A DNA stretch of 64,000 nucleotides from Sarocladium kiliense (Eukaryota > Ascomycota > Sordariomycetes > Hypocreales > Sarocladiaceae). Below are positions 12,948 through 25,161 of this stretch, piece after piece (the first letter of the stretch is position 1; every line of letters begins with the position of its first letter). The notes under the pieces are model-generated. The model ran no database searches, was not told the DNA's origin, and saw only the letters and a program-made list of their open reading frames with translations. A program made the position numbers and the translations under genes. The DNA is taken from assembly GCA_030734395.1 (NCBI GenBank), contig JAUZTG010000029.1, positions 930,001 through 994,000 on the forward strand. The letters are read 5' to 3'.

Positions 12948-15785
12948 TACATAGGGGCACTGGCTGTCACTTCGAACTGCTTTCCCGATCTTATACTTTC
13001 GCGATATTTCCCCTTTTTTGTTTTACGCAATGCTTGTTTTTTACAGTTTCGTCGCTTTCTTAGCACTAGCATGGTTTGGAAGAGGAAAGCTGCATCATAG
13101 ATGAGGTGGGCGGCAGAGAAGAAGAAATTGCTTGTTGCCAGACGCGCCGGGACCCATTCACTTGGTAATCGTGGCGTGACGGTCAGCAAAGAAGCAGAGC
13201 GGGAGTTGAAGGAGATTGAAAAGATGTTATGTATCAACGGAGCAAAAAGCGCATCTGTATTATAAGCGGAAGAAGGGGGGAAAGATGGCAGAGATGATGG
13301 TTTCTTGTGATGAGACCTCTCGAGGGGCGTGGCAAGGAGCAGCCACATGGGGATGAAGAAAAGACCCAAAAACAAAAGAAAGAATGACACGCTCGCAGAG
13401 CTGATTCACACAAAAACAACGAGCAAGCAAAAGACGTGGGACTGACGGATGTTGGCCAAGGTGAAATGACTTGAATTCAGATTGAACAAATAACGAGGAG
13501 GGCGGATGAGGAGATTGCTTATTTCACGCAGGGCGACGGCCTGCTTTGACGCGATGATGCGATATCGCGATAATTTGCATTTCAAGAACTTGCAGACTGA
13601 GAAGTAGACCAAACAATTGAGTTTCTCTACTACTTCTCTGCCCGTCTAGTCTTACGTGCATTGTCTCGTAGAACCGAGTCCCTCACATGACAAGCTGAAT
13701 CCACGACAGCGCCCTCTACGCCTTGCATGAGGAAAAAGAAAAGTTTCTGAATCATCACTGTTCCCACTTTCTAGCCCCCTCCCCCCCAAGTAATGAGATG
13801 ACTTTTGTCTGCCTTGCTGGGGCGGACAATGGGGTCGCGATGTTGGGCCACGTTGATGGCCCGGCTATCATGCGACCACGGCGCTTAGGACCAACGACGA
13901 GGCATATCTCTCGCTGCCGTGTCGTCGGCAAGCAAGGCGAGACTGGAGTAGACGAACAATGGATGAAGAGAAGGTTTGGCATGTGTTGGCCCCCAACGGT
14001 CGGCCCATTGTTGGACAGTCAAACGCGGCTATTTGCTGAATTAGACATAGGTAGGGCAGCATTGGATGCGGAGCCATGATGCGCAATGCGATGTCATTCA
14101 ATGTCATCCATGCGTCTCATCGCCGACCAAGTCTGCCTATTGATGCCTGAAAAGCAGTGCCCGTTGCAACGTAGGTACAGCCATTGTGCTATCGTGGAGC
14201 GAGGCGCTCAGGCCTCCATCCATCCCATACCCTCAGCCAAGCCTAATCCAGATCTTATTGTGCCACAATTCCTGCAAAGAACCAGATACGCATCAAAGAA
14301 GGCTCAGCAACACGCCACTTGTGAATCATTAGTTGACGCTTGGAAATGCACTCAGCAGACATAGGGAACAGCGCAGCATGAGTACAGTATCTGCCCTCTT
14401 CCTCCCTACCGTCCATCTCTATCTCGCACCCTTGCTCCCCAGAGCCACTACATCACATGATGGATCGGGGATGCGACCGCGCATAGCGCGACGCGCGCGG
14501 CCGATCGGGTAGTGGGCCACGAAGGCTCATATCCCCTGTCTCATTGCTACGGCGCGTAATGAGCCTCAATTGCAACGGGGATGTTCCTGGTTCTCTGGGG
14601 CTTCGAGTCTGCTCTTTTCATGCGCATGCGCAACACGAAGAGCGCTCTTTTTGGTATATCGTGTGATCTTCTGGAGTGCGTTGTGTCTTGGCTGTGGGAG
14701 CTGATCAATAAGCAATGTCTCCTGGACCGAGAGGGAGTGAGGGATGGATGGTCACCCTGGTCAGCCACGGGATGCTCCCCCGTCAACGTTGAATCGCGCC
14801 ATGATCCACAGTCGAAATGGAATTTGAGAAGCATCCGAGACATTCGTTGAGATGAATTGGAGACAAAGAAAGAATCAAACTGCCGCTGTGGAGTTACTTT
14901 TTGTCAGCCTGTAGGCACATTAGGTTATCGTAGCCCGAGCATCAATCGCGTTGAAAGCTGCTAAAGCAGTAGGGCACTGACCAACCTGGGGGTGGCATTG
15001 ATGATGACGCCAGGGTCGGGTCTGTGCTTTTTCTCGGTCCATTCTGTCCGAAGTTACCTGCAATGGAATGCGAAGAGACGTTATCGAATGTGGCCATTGT
15101 GTTCATTGTGTCCTCTAACTCAAGGGAAATCAAACAGCGTTGCAAAAGTGAGTCGTATTCAGCAAGCAAAAGCAGCAAGCAGTTCATCTTAAGATAAAGC
15201 TAAAGAATGGGTCGACAGGCCCTCCTCTTGGGACTTCTCCGCTGGGAGTAGTTGGCATTATCCCCGGGCCCCCAATTCGAGGGAAGCCGGAGGAACAGGG
15301 GACCAGGGGACAGACCCAGAGGGGGGATCGAAACCCCAAAACGAACAGAACGAAGGTGACTGGCAGTGCCGCTGCACTCCAGGTGAATGTGAGAGAAGGG
15401 AAATGAAAGCAAAGGACAGGATAGGACATTGACCATGAAGTTTTCCTCTTGCGAGTTTGACGCGTGTCTCTCAAAAGTCTTCCTCAAAGAGCGTAGACAG
15501 GGGAAAAGCAATCCCTCAAGACAAGACAAAGAATAAGAAATGAAGTAAGAAGAAAAGGGCAAAGTGCATAAGCAAGCCGTTGTGATAGCCCACTGTAACA
15601 GTGACGATCATGAAGGGCGAGGAACGAGTGAAAACAAAGGGAACAGGGCACAACCAAGACAAGCCAGCCGCCACTGGAACGAAGCCCACGCGCCCCCCAT
15701 TTCCTCCCCTCCCCCAGACCCTCCTCTCTTGCAAGGCTGGCGCCACTAGAATGATTTAGGCTTGCTTGACAGAGGCCGAAGCTAA
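12948..15785. other. Gene-poor region, left part
   Basis: About 2.8 kb after RPB1. It starts with the RPB1 3' untranslated region. Open frames are short, overlap on both strands and show no recognisable protein. No tRNA fold or repeat array was found by eye. Confidence 0.6.
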
Positions 15786-16126
15786 CTAGAGCTTGGAGCC
15801 AAATCTCTTGGGGCGGCGTTTCTTGTCACTGTCACTGGTGCTGGTGCTAAAATCCGAGGGGGGGGGCTAAAGTCAGCGCTGGCCATTGTACTTTCTCTTC
15901 GAGCGGAAGGGGACACGGTCTCTTGCGAACGGTAAGGAGTGTTTTGGAAGAAACGAACCTACTACTTTCTCGGGGGTCTTGAGCAGTTGGATCGTCCGCA
16001 GTATCCGCCCCAGGTCTTGGTGTGTGTCTCGACGATGTTTGGGCATGTGCAGGACCCCTTGGACGTGGTTGAGGTCTGCCTGTCTCCGCAGTCCCTGTAC
16101 GTCTCGTAGATTGCGATCTTGCACAT
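15786..16126 (-). CDS. Small Cys-containing protein of unknown function (candidate gene)
   Basis: Model complement(15786..15846, 15966..16126), 222 nt, 73 residues. It begins MCKIAIYETYRDCGDRQ; the middle is rich in Cys, Thr and Ser; the spliced tail ends with a basic KKRRPKRFGSKL-type segment. Support: the unspliced frame stops two codons past the exon edge, a GTAGTA donor and TTTTAG acceptor join the two parts in frame, and a CTGAC branch site lies in the intron. A TATAAA box (minus sense) sits about 345 bases upstream. Short MC-x-x-x-x-Y-x-C-G proteins are common in Dothideomycete gene sets as I remember them, usually without a known role. There is no signal peptide. It is the only candidate gene I would defend in this gene-poor stretch. 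Confidence 0.5.
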
Positions 16127-19100
16127 CTTGATGATTTCGGATTTGTTGATTGAGTTTGTATCGGTTTCCCTCCTGGGTGTCTGAAGGTTGTTATGTGAGG
16201 GTAGTTTGGTGTGCTGGATAATGCAGAGCCCGGTGCTGACAGGAGTCTGGTTTGTAGAAGCTCGAAACTTGTCCGTTGGATATGGTAGGGGATGTTCTGT
16301 CCAAGAAGATGTTGTCAAGGCCGACTTATGGTATGGGATGAGCTGTTGAGTTGCCAGAAGTTTGGTAGCGAAGCTTGATCAGAAGGCTGTTTGCAAACCA
16401 GGGTGATGGGCGTTGTTTGCTGATCTTGAGATTCTTCACCTCAACAATACCCGGCCGATCCCGCAGACTTTATAGTCGTCAACACCGCACGGATATAAGC
16501 CCGTGTGACAGGATCAAATGTCCAGAATGTCAGTTGGTGACTAGCAAAATGGAAGACCCAGACCTAAGCTTTGTCTGGTTCAGCTCGAGTATCTTGCCAA
16601 CAGCATATTCAGCACACAAGCCATTGGGGAAAGGAAAAAGCATGATCCATCTTGTGGCCTTAACTCTTCAGCCAACCTTCCTGAAGCGGAGGGGGGCTTG
16701 TTGGTTGCTCCAACACACGCACGTTCCCCGATGACGGTGTCATGGGAAGTGCAGAAAAAGGGGAGGGCGGAAAAAAAGACGAACAACAGGAGAAATGTGG
16801 CAGTATCACCTTTTCAGAAAAGGACAAAGTGCGAAAGGGAGGGCGGGACGCAGTATGCGGCCGCACAGTCACCGGTTCTGAATCTGGGCACTTTGCCCTC
16901 GCTTTTTCCTGTCGGACCCTGTTCCCATCGACAAGAAAAAGAGTGCAACAAAAAGATGGCGTTAGGCAGCGTCTGCGCTAGAAACTTCCTTTGGCGAAAA
17001 GGAAACAGGCAACTTGCAAGCCACCACCGGATGATGTACTGTGCAGATAACCTTGCGAGGGATGTTGGGCCGTCAACTTTTCGTCTCTTGCGTCTGCGCA
17101 TTCGACAGAAAAGCTGCCCGGGCCAACAGAGAAGACCAGGCAGTCAGACGTCAGGTCCGTCTCGGCAACCAACAGCAGAAAGAGACGCACAACCATTTCC
17201 TCGGCGTCCACCGCGTCACTGGGCTTGTGCTTTCTGCAGATGGAGTTTCCACCATCAGTCCACTTTCTAATGGAGAATAGACGCGGGTTTTTGTATTGTG
17301 CCTTGCGCACGCACAGCTAACATTTTATTCTCTTATTGATCCAGAATGGAAAGCATGTCTTACAAACGGGGGTGGCTTGAGAGCCGGAGCTAGTCAGTTA
17401 GTCTCTGGGCCTGGGTCTGCAAGAAATAGCTCCCACTTCTTGGAGGAGGAGGAGAAAGAGACGATCCCTGCCTGTGCCTGTCATCCCATCCCACCGCTTC
17501 TTCTTTCCCAAGTTACTCGCCGTTCCCGTCCGAAGGAACCGGGGGAGGGGACAAACGCAGCCTGATCGTTTGCGCTGCATGCTGCCGCGTCTGTCTTGCT
17601 GCATCAACCCATCCTTCCCGCAGCGTGATATGTGATGAACCCAGCCCCTGCAGATGCGTCCTGGTGGTGTGGCTGCACCTTTTCCCTGTGCACATATCTC
17701 GCATTTTCTCTGGGTCTGGAGAAGGCCGCAAAGAGGGCGTAAACAGGGGTAGCTCAGCCTAGACCATTTCTGTCATGTACCTCTTCATTAAGGTGCAGAT
17801 AGGGAAAGAAAAGTGACAACTCGACCTGAAACCGATCTCTACTGGACTTATGATGAGATGAGGTTGCCAACATTGTCATGTTCTGCAAATTGAGCCAGAG
17901 GGCAGCCCAGTCTAGAAGAACGCTGGGGACCGGTTGATCCCTCACCCCTCGTCATATCGGTTGGACCAGGGCTGAGAATCAGCCTGCGTTCTCTGAGATG
18001 ACGACTTTGTGCTACCATCTACGCTCAACAGGTCGCTCAGGCCACAGATAGTCGAGCGAATGATCGGGCTGGCGTTGGGGGCTACATCGAGGGTGCCGGG
18101 ACTCGGACTTTGGACCCCATGCACTGTCGGCTCCTTCACGCAGCATGATTTCCATCATGCCATTCCTGCTTGTGCCGCAAGCACGGGCATGAAAGAGAAG
18201 TCCTGTGACCTGGGCAGAAACGGTGGCGTCGACATAGCAGAAGGGGAGGGGTCGCGAGAAACTGGGCCGTCCAATGGAGGGTATAATCCGAGGAGGTACC
18301 CAACTTGGTCGTTAGAACAGGAAGGTCAACGGGCCAACATGCTTGGTCATTGACCGATACTATATGCACCGCGGATGTTTTATTTGCCCTAAAGCCCAAC
18401 AGCTTCGTTTCTCTTATCGAGGAAGATGAAGGAGGGGTCCGTCGCTTTCATGGATGTTGAGCAAGGGGCACAGAGCCAGCATTGGGAAACCCCCAACGCG
18501 AGCGTGACGTTACAACATTGCAACATGCGAGCTTCAACAAGTTCGTGGCTACAAACGGAACGAAATTTGGTGATCTGGTCTCGCCCAAATGACTAGTCTG
18601 ACCAACACGAGGCTGTTGGGTTTAGCTGCGAGTACCGCATCACACTGGAGATTCAGCCAACAATTCCCAAGGGCGCACTGTGCGCCAAACAATTCGTGCA
18701 CAGTCTGACTCCGCCTAGTTGATCGAGTGAAACACAGTGCGGAGCACGCCGGGCCGGAGATTGTGGGGCTCGGCTGGCCGTATACTTTCCTCTTTGGGAG
18801 GTCCACCACTTCAACCCGTCAGGCGCCGTCAGAGCGAGGCACAAGATCAAATGGATAGACATGACTCTTGGAGTGATATGTCATATGCTAGGAACCATGA
18901 TAGAGTTCAAGCCTTGATCCACAGAGAGGGGAGGCATGACCTTCTTGCCCAGCAGCCCCCACCCGTCCAGGCGTGATGCCATCCCCAACGCCTCTCCGCG
19001 GATGGTTGCACTGACCGAAGCGAAGGGCTGATCAGATGGAGGAAGACGTGATGCTTGATCCGCATGAGGAAGCCCGATCAGTCGACCGAACAGCTTCATC

Positions 19101-22100
19101 AGCCAAGGCTAAGCGGGGAAGTTGTCACTTTGGTCAGTTGAAAGGCGGCCGCTGTCGCTTGACTATCACATTGTGAACGGACTAACTACCCTTGTGCAGA
19201 CTCGTCTCTGCACGAGGACCTGTGCGTGGTGTTGGTTTGTAATATAGGACACTCGGACCGGAGGAAGAGATGTGCAGAACGCCGGTCACTCCGGCCGAAA
19301 GAGTCAATGCTGATCCATGGCCCCCTCCCTACCCCCCTCCCTTTCTCTTCGCATTGGGGCAAAGTTCCGCCGACTTTGGTCATATTCCGTCCGAGTGCGA
19401 GAGCCGTTAGGACACAATCCATGAAGAAGTTGCCTAGATAGGTCGCCTACGATGTGGACCTCAAGCGGGAAAGTGTGTGCATGTTGGGTACCCATCTCGA
19501 GATCGTCCCGCCCTGGACAAGTCATGCGGCCTGTTCGGCGGCCGCTGAGGGAGTTGCCGTTGTTGCCCGGCACTCGTGAGCAGGACGTGGGTACAGCTGC
19601 ACACCCACTCGTGAGGCCATACATGCGGGACGACCCTAGCTCCTCCAGTTCGTAGCTTGCCCCCTTCGTCACACCGGCTGATTCGGACCTGCAGCTGGCA
19701 AATTTCGCCTATGAGCGGACCCCTTTTCGAGCTGTTGTCCAGGGTTAGGCAAGGAAAGAAGCCATGTTCTGTGCCACCTTTGTGCGTCCGATGATAGTCA
19801 TCGAAGTATAGACGCCTGAGTCTGAATAGGGAGAGTCGTCCGAGGGACTGGGTCAGGCTGGTGGATCAGACTGGACCATCATGAAAGGCCAGGCTGACGA
19901 GGGTGAACAGATCAGCATCTGGCGCGCGCTTGTTCGCCTCGCCAGCGCAGAGAAGGAGACGCAGTTACCGCTCAAGACGCCGAGCAGACGCTCGAACCTG
20001 CGGAGAGCCTGTGGGATATTAGCTTCAATACAACATCAAGACATATCACACCGCAGCGAAGCCCTGCACGCGAAACCTTGAACATCCAGTGGACCCAAGC
20101 CGGGCGAGCAGGGCCGCCGCAGCGCGTCTGTCTCTTCTTGGGTTCGTCTACTTACTCGAGTGAGCCCTGTGATGGGCGGATGATGAGCTCCACTGATACT
20201 GTATGTAGCTTGATATTGGCTATTACCAAGCGCATGGTCCCTCCCGGCCGGCTGAGCAGGAGCCCATGTAAGCGGACCAACAGGTCTGGGAACACGGCCT
20301 CCCATCGGGCTTATCCCTGCCAACGTCGCCGATGGAGCTTGACTTTGGCAGATATTGGAAAGAGGCCGATGGTCGATGGCCAGGCAGAGAGAAGCTCGAA
20401 GCGCCGGGTCGCCAGCGAGAAGCGAGGTTGACTTACAGAAGCGCCGTCACATGGATTAGGCAATCGATCTCCAGCAGATCCCAGGGCCAGCAAGCGCCAC
20501 ACTTTACACCGGGGGGTCACGAACAAAGCTTTGCCAGCCGTCGACCCCATCTTGCGACTCCCCCTTTCCCGTTCCTCAAGTCAATTAGTTTCTACACCAG
20601 AAAGATTGACAAACAAGTAACAAAGCCAACAGACGCCCTGCGCGAGAGGTGTGACGTGGAAGAAGATGGCTGCAGATGGCCCAATCACAGGGGCGGCTCG
20701 TTAAGCGCCGGGTCGTGCCACGTTTGACCCACCCCCTTGGAAGATCCCCAGGCCACGGACACGAGAAGCGATGAAAGAAAAAAAGAGTACTGTAGGGGGG
20801 GAGGCCGTACAGGACGGGTAAGGCTGAGTTGGGTTTGGCGCAGTTGCGAGGACAAGAGCTGGGGTGGCGGTCCGATCGAAGGAGGGCCAGGGCGGCAATA
20901 GCCGCTGGGTTCGTCTGCGGATGTGGGCAGGGCGTTGGGTTGGGTAGCTGGCTTGTCCTGATCCCCTCCACTTCGATAACACTTTGGGGGCCTCTCTTGG
21001 GAGCATTTCATCCAAAGGTAGTCATGTGCTCCGGTCGTAAAACCTGGTGTCTTTGTTATATGTTGCATTCTTGGGGTCGGTGTCTGAAAGGTGTTCCCAC
21101 ACAGCCGCCAACGCGTGTAAAGCATGGTTGATGATCACTTTGACTTTGCAGTTGGGTCAGCTCGGAAGTTGGTTTCCTTGCTTCTGTTCGGGTACAGGGA
21201 AGGCTCAGATGCCGAGGCACGCACAGATCGCTTCGTGATAGATGCCTAGCCAACCAAAATTTAGCGGATTTGGAAGAGTCATACAATAGACAGCTTCATC
21301 GGCGACACCGTGAATGATGGACAAGGATGAGGAGAAGAACCAACAGTGCAGAGATATAGTGCATGCCTCAGGAAAACTTTAGGCAATGCCGTTTCCTGTA
21401 GGAAAAGAGAGTGTTGTTCAAGCCTCGAGACGTGGAACACAACCTGTGGTGGAGGTCGTGTTCCGGAGTCATCCCCACAAGGCAAACGATAATGGCATTA
21501 GTCGACATCTCTTCTCAAAGCTAATGAACGAGCTTGTACTAGATCCTCTGAAAATGACATTTTCAACGTATGCGGCGAACCTACAGACCCCTTGGTGGAT
21601 TTCTCTCTCTGAGCAGGTCTCTACCTTCTCCACGTCATGTGAGAGCAGAATGAAGCTGCCTTACGGAGCTCCTCACGGAGCAGTATTGTATGTACCTACT
21701 TCCAGACGTTATCCAAAGGGATCTTGCCTATTAGCTCTACAACCAGTCGACTGCCTTGTACGCCAATTCGGACTCTATGAAGAGCCAGATTTCCATCTTC
21801 TCAGAGACTCTTTGAAGGTCTTAGAGCACTTGTGAGAATACAGTCTGATATCAGTCGCGCGCTCAACTCCCTTTCTGGCTCTCTCTTCGGAACATTGCAC
21901 TCATTGAGTATTCTGTTGCTTCCCCGATCCCTCATTGAGTCTTCGATAAACCTATCCGGTCTTGGGCCTTTCGGTGTCAGACCGCTGCTTTCAGTCTCGC
22001 ATGCCCTCAAAAGACAAGTCGCCAGTCCCCAAGAATGCTGCCAAAGGGTGTTGGATACCCTCAATGGTTCGGTTTTGACCGCGTAGTCCGAGATCTGTAG

Positions 22101-22373
22101 GTTGTGCGTCTATCTACGGATCTATGTTAATCATACAATGGCCATGGAATGGTTCAATGAACATTAAAGAACGGTTGATACAGAGCCTTCGTAGGCTTTG
22201 TATGTGCTTTTCGTTTAAGTAGCATCTTGAAATCCCAGGTCTGTCCATCTCGAATCTTCTCATCAACACCCACATCTCGACACCTCTGAGAGACTGAAGC
22301 ACAGTACCAACCTGATCAACATCCACACATCTGTAACTTCACCTCTTACCTCCAAACCCGACACTCTTCTACC
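16127..22373. other. Gene-poor region, right part
   Basis: About 6.2 kb without a gene I can support. Many open frames of 60-190 codons overlap each other on both strands, which is the pattern of moderately GC-rich non-coding DNA. The best of them, ATG at 21386 to 21835 (149 codons), has no recognisable motif. Base composition is not AT-rich, so this is not an obviously RIP-mutated transposon graveyard. It could be long regulatory DNA or non-coding transcripts. Confidence 0.5.
16469..16474 (-). promoter_or_regulatory. TATA box candidate for the small gene at 15786-16126
   Basis: Reads TATAAA on the minus strand, 343 bases before the proposed start codon, which would give a long leader. Position only; no transcript evidence. 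Confidence 0.35.
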
Positions 22374-22869
22374 ATGGCTGATCAAGGAGATATCCAACTC
22401 CGTCGCCAGCCGACCGGACAGCCCACCCTGCGCTATATCGGCCCGGCTGAACCGCAACTTCGAGTGTCTGGACGGCGCTTCCGAAACGTGTGAATTGATT
22501 TCAGCAATCACGGAACAAGGTCGAGAGCTTCCGCTCAGTGCGACTGCGAGCCACTTCTTGATTGGGGGTACCCCAATCGGTACTTGGGACCCTCATGGTG
22601 GTGAATGTTCTCAGTGGCAGTTTATCCTGACATTTGCAATTGCAGAGGCCTTCACGAGCGCTGAGAAGGACCGCGGTCGCCGAGATGGCCAGACGCATTT
22701 CCGCAAGATTGTGCGACTGCATTTCCGTAATGAGTGCAAGGAGACAATTCCTAAGCGCTTCACGCTGGAACGGGAGACAACTCCTATGGAGGAAGTCTTC
22801 CCCGAGACACGCACTTTCAACTACACGGCCACCTTGGATGTCGACCTGCAGTTCGTCTTCAAGCTGTAA
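22374..22869 (+). pseudogene. Frame-broken gene of unknown function
   Basis: A strong start context (accATGgct at 22374) opens 39 codons of coding-like sequence and then hits TGA at 22491. The +1 frame is open from 22231 to 22869 without any ATG and has fungal codon bias from about 22375 onward. It ends with a soluble-looking C-terminus (...VDLQFVFKL). No intron with acceptable GT-AG sites joins the ATG frame to the long frame. The simplest reading is a one-base indel, either pseudogenisation or a sequence error; a missed upstream exon is the alternative. The family is not recognised. It is isolated between two gene-poor stretches. Confidence 0.45.
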
Positions 22870-24654
22870 AGCCAGAAGACTCGAAAGTTGCAAGACCACA
22901 AGGCCAATCCACATTGGTCACGGGCACTAGTCCCATCGTTGTTTTGTTTGTTAACCCCTTCATTTTGAGTTTACTGCTGACTTTTCAGGAGAATGCACTG
23001 TTTCTTTCTTTATTCTGCCAGTTTGTTAGGTTGCCATGCCCTATAGCATGGGAATGAGACACCCCCCCCCCCCCCCCCCCGAACCTGGATTCAGATATCA
23101 GGTTATCATCAATCAACACCCATTAAACCCCATTTTTAAGACCTATCTGTGAGTTTCTGCTTCCATGTTCGCCCTGCTAACCGAGTACAGTCTTGTCGTC
23201 AGTTCCGGCCGTTGCAGGAATTCGACCGTGACGATTGCTAATCCAGTAACATTCCATTAAAGAGCCATAGGAACTTCCTTTTGTGGAGATTTTCATTGCT
23301 AAATTTACAGTATGTCATCGCATAGTAACTCTAGCATGAGTCTGCCAACACTCAAATGGGACAAAGAAACGCACACGTTGTATAGGATGTAGGAAAACAT
23401 GCCGTGCATGTTTCGGATGTCAGCTATAGAGCTGTCTTTTGGTAAGAGAGTATTGTATTGTTTTTTGTTTGGAATTTGGGCCAAAGGATACGTCCAGGTT
23501 ACCTGCCTTTCACACCATCGTAGAATGGGTTACAGCGCCTTTCAATGCTGGCTTTTCTGCGCGGGTAACTCATCATTCTTCTCGAAAGGACATATGGGAA
23601 TACAGTATAACTTCTTGTGGTCTCACTAGCCTTCCCTTCTGGTCTATATGTCATGACTCACTACCATTAACTCCCTTTCCCTGATCCTCGCATTTGGGAT
23701 AATCTCCGCTTTGTTCTAGCCACTGATTATGCAGTACAAAGCAGCCTGGTTTCTATCCTTGAGACGCGAGCGTTGCTGGTGACGCTGCCCAGTAGTCGTG
23801 GGGCTTGTGGTCGCACCCATAGCTGGCATCGTACCTTTTAAATAATATATATCGGCCCCATAGTCTGTTTGATAGGATCTGCTATGCTCACTTACCATGT
23901 GGCAGTCAGCACGGCAGATCCACTACTCCAGCATCCTTCGAGTCATAAACACAAATGTGCTGATTGGCACGCCAACTTTCCACGATTCTGCCAAACTTCA
24001 CTCCACTTTAAGTGTCCATGGCAGTTCAATGCTACTCTTTGAGTGGCTGCGCCGCGAAGCTTACGCTGTAAGCGATCTTAGGCCAGTGAACCACAATGAG
24101 GGCGCTTCCCTCTGTCTAAAAAACGACACAAACGCCCGAGCCATCTGCAAGAGGTACGCGGGGCGTTGCTGCGCCTGGTCTGGGATCACCAGACCTTAAA
24201 TAATATCCACTCAATACCACCTGAGTGTCCCATGCCAGTCAGGACCCTTGAAATTTGGAAGTCAGCGTAGTAGCCAAGCCAATACCGAATCCGCCCGCCA
24301 AGCTGTCTTTGGGGCTCTAGAACGCCATTCAGCATCGTCAACTTTACAGATTGACCCACACTCTGCCCAGCCCTATCACCGGGTTTACATCCAGTCGCTT
24401 AGGTCAAAGTTGCGGTTCCCAAGCTGCTGCCGCTGTTCCAATTGAACATGCCACACTTAGCTATATAAACGGAGGTGAAGAGCCATGCAGATTCGCAAAT
24501 AGTTTCTCATCCTCCAGCTCAACATCTCTTACCGTAAAGATAGGTTTGTATTTACTTCAGAACGTTGTGATGGCCAAGCAGCAACTGACCTGAATCCGTC
24601 AAAGACTGACCTCAATCACCTACGCCTTCAATATAATAAAACCCACTCAACATA
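22870..24654. other. Intergenic region with a 19-base C run
   Basis: No supportable gene. Contains a homopolymer of 19 C at 23062-23080 and more AT-rich sequence than its surroundings. A TATA box near the right end serves the next gene. Confidence 0.6.
24462..24469 (+). promoter_or_regulatory. TATA box upstream of the GPI-type protein gene
   Basis: TATATAAA 193 bases before the ATG at 24655, with a CT/A-rich leader after it. A TATA-containing promoter suits a regulated secreted-protein gene. Confidence 0.5.
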
Positions 24655-25161
24655 ATGCGCCACGCGATACACGCAGTCTTTCTTGCAGCCCTCTGCAGGG
24701 CAGCCTCGGACGACTTCTTCAACAAACCCGAGAAAGGCACCTCTTTGAACATATCCGCACCCATCACCATCGCCTGGGACCAACCCGAGCGACCAAGAGA
24801 CGACTTCCACTACCTCGACATAGAAGCGCACTTCGTGATGCCGAACCCAAACGAAACCGACGGCACGACGGGGTGGACAATAGAGCTTGCGTCCAACCTG
24901 ACACTGTCCCGTGGTGGCGAGTTTGAGTGGGATCCGAGCGAGGTCGAGGAGTTTGTGGCAGAGCACTATAATGACACCAAGGCGCGTGGCAAGCCTGTCG
25001 TGACTTTCCATGCTGCAATGAAGGGGCCTGCGGATGGCGGCTCTGTGGTGATGCAGAGTGAGGAGTTTGAGATCGCAGGTTATGCCGGTGAGGAGAACTT
25101 GGCGAGAGTTGTTATCCCGGCTTGGCTGCTCATTGCGGCAGGTGTATTCGTTGCGCTGTAG
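24655..25161 (+). CDS. Small secreted protein with probable GPI anchor
   Basis: Intronless, 168 residues. The first ~17 residues form a signal peptide (basic, then hydrophobic, with a likely cut after CRA). The mature part opens with a segment ending SAPITIAWD, like the start of an Ig-like fold in fungal Kre9/Knh1-type cell-wall proteins. Two N-glycosylation sequons are visible (NIS, NLT). The C-terminus is a hydrophobic stretch reaching the last residue (VVIPAWLLIAAGVFVAL) preceded by small residues, as in GPI-attachment signals; a single membrane anchor is the alternative. Expected location is the plasma membrane or cell wall. Domain assignment is tentative; secretion is well supported. Confidence 0.72.
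   Translation: MRHAIHAVFLAALCRAASDDFFNKPEKGTSLNISAPITIAWDQPERPRDDFHYLDIEAHFVMPNPNETDGTTGWTIELASNLTLSRGGEFEWDPSEVEEFVAEHYNDTKARGKPVVTFHAAMKGPADGGSVVMQSEEFEIAGYAGEENLARVVIPAWLLIAAGVFVAL

Noticed and set aside
15320..15350. Possible tRNA T-loop-like sequence (ggatcgaaacccc)
   Set aside because: No matching acceptor stem, D-arm or A-box at the right distance on either strand.
16698..17270. 190-codon plus-strand open frame in the gene-poor stretch
   Set aside because: Overlaps equally long frames on the other strand; no motif; looks like chance in GC-rich DNA.
21386..21835. 149-codon ATG-started frame
   Set aside because: Kept out of the gene list because there is no homology-like pattern, weak codon bias and no neighbouring support; still the best chance ORF in the region.
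22870..24654. Possible transposon remnant or RIP-mutated repeat
   Set aside because: No terminal repeats, transposase or reverse-transcriptase motifs, and no strong TpA enrichment by eye.
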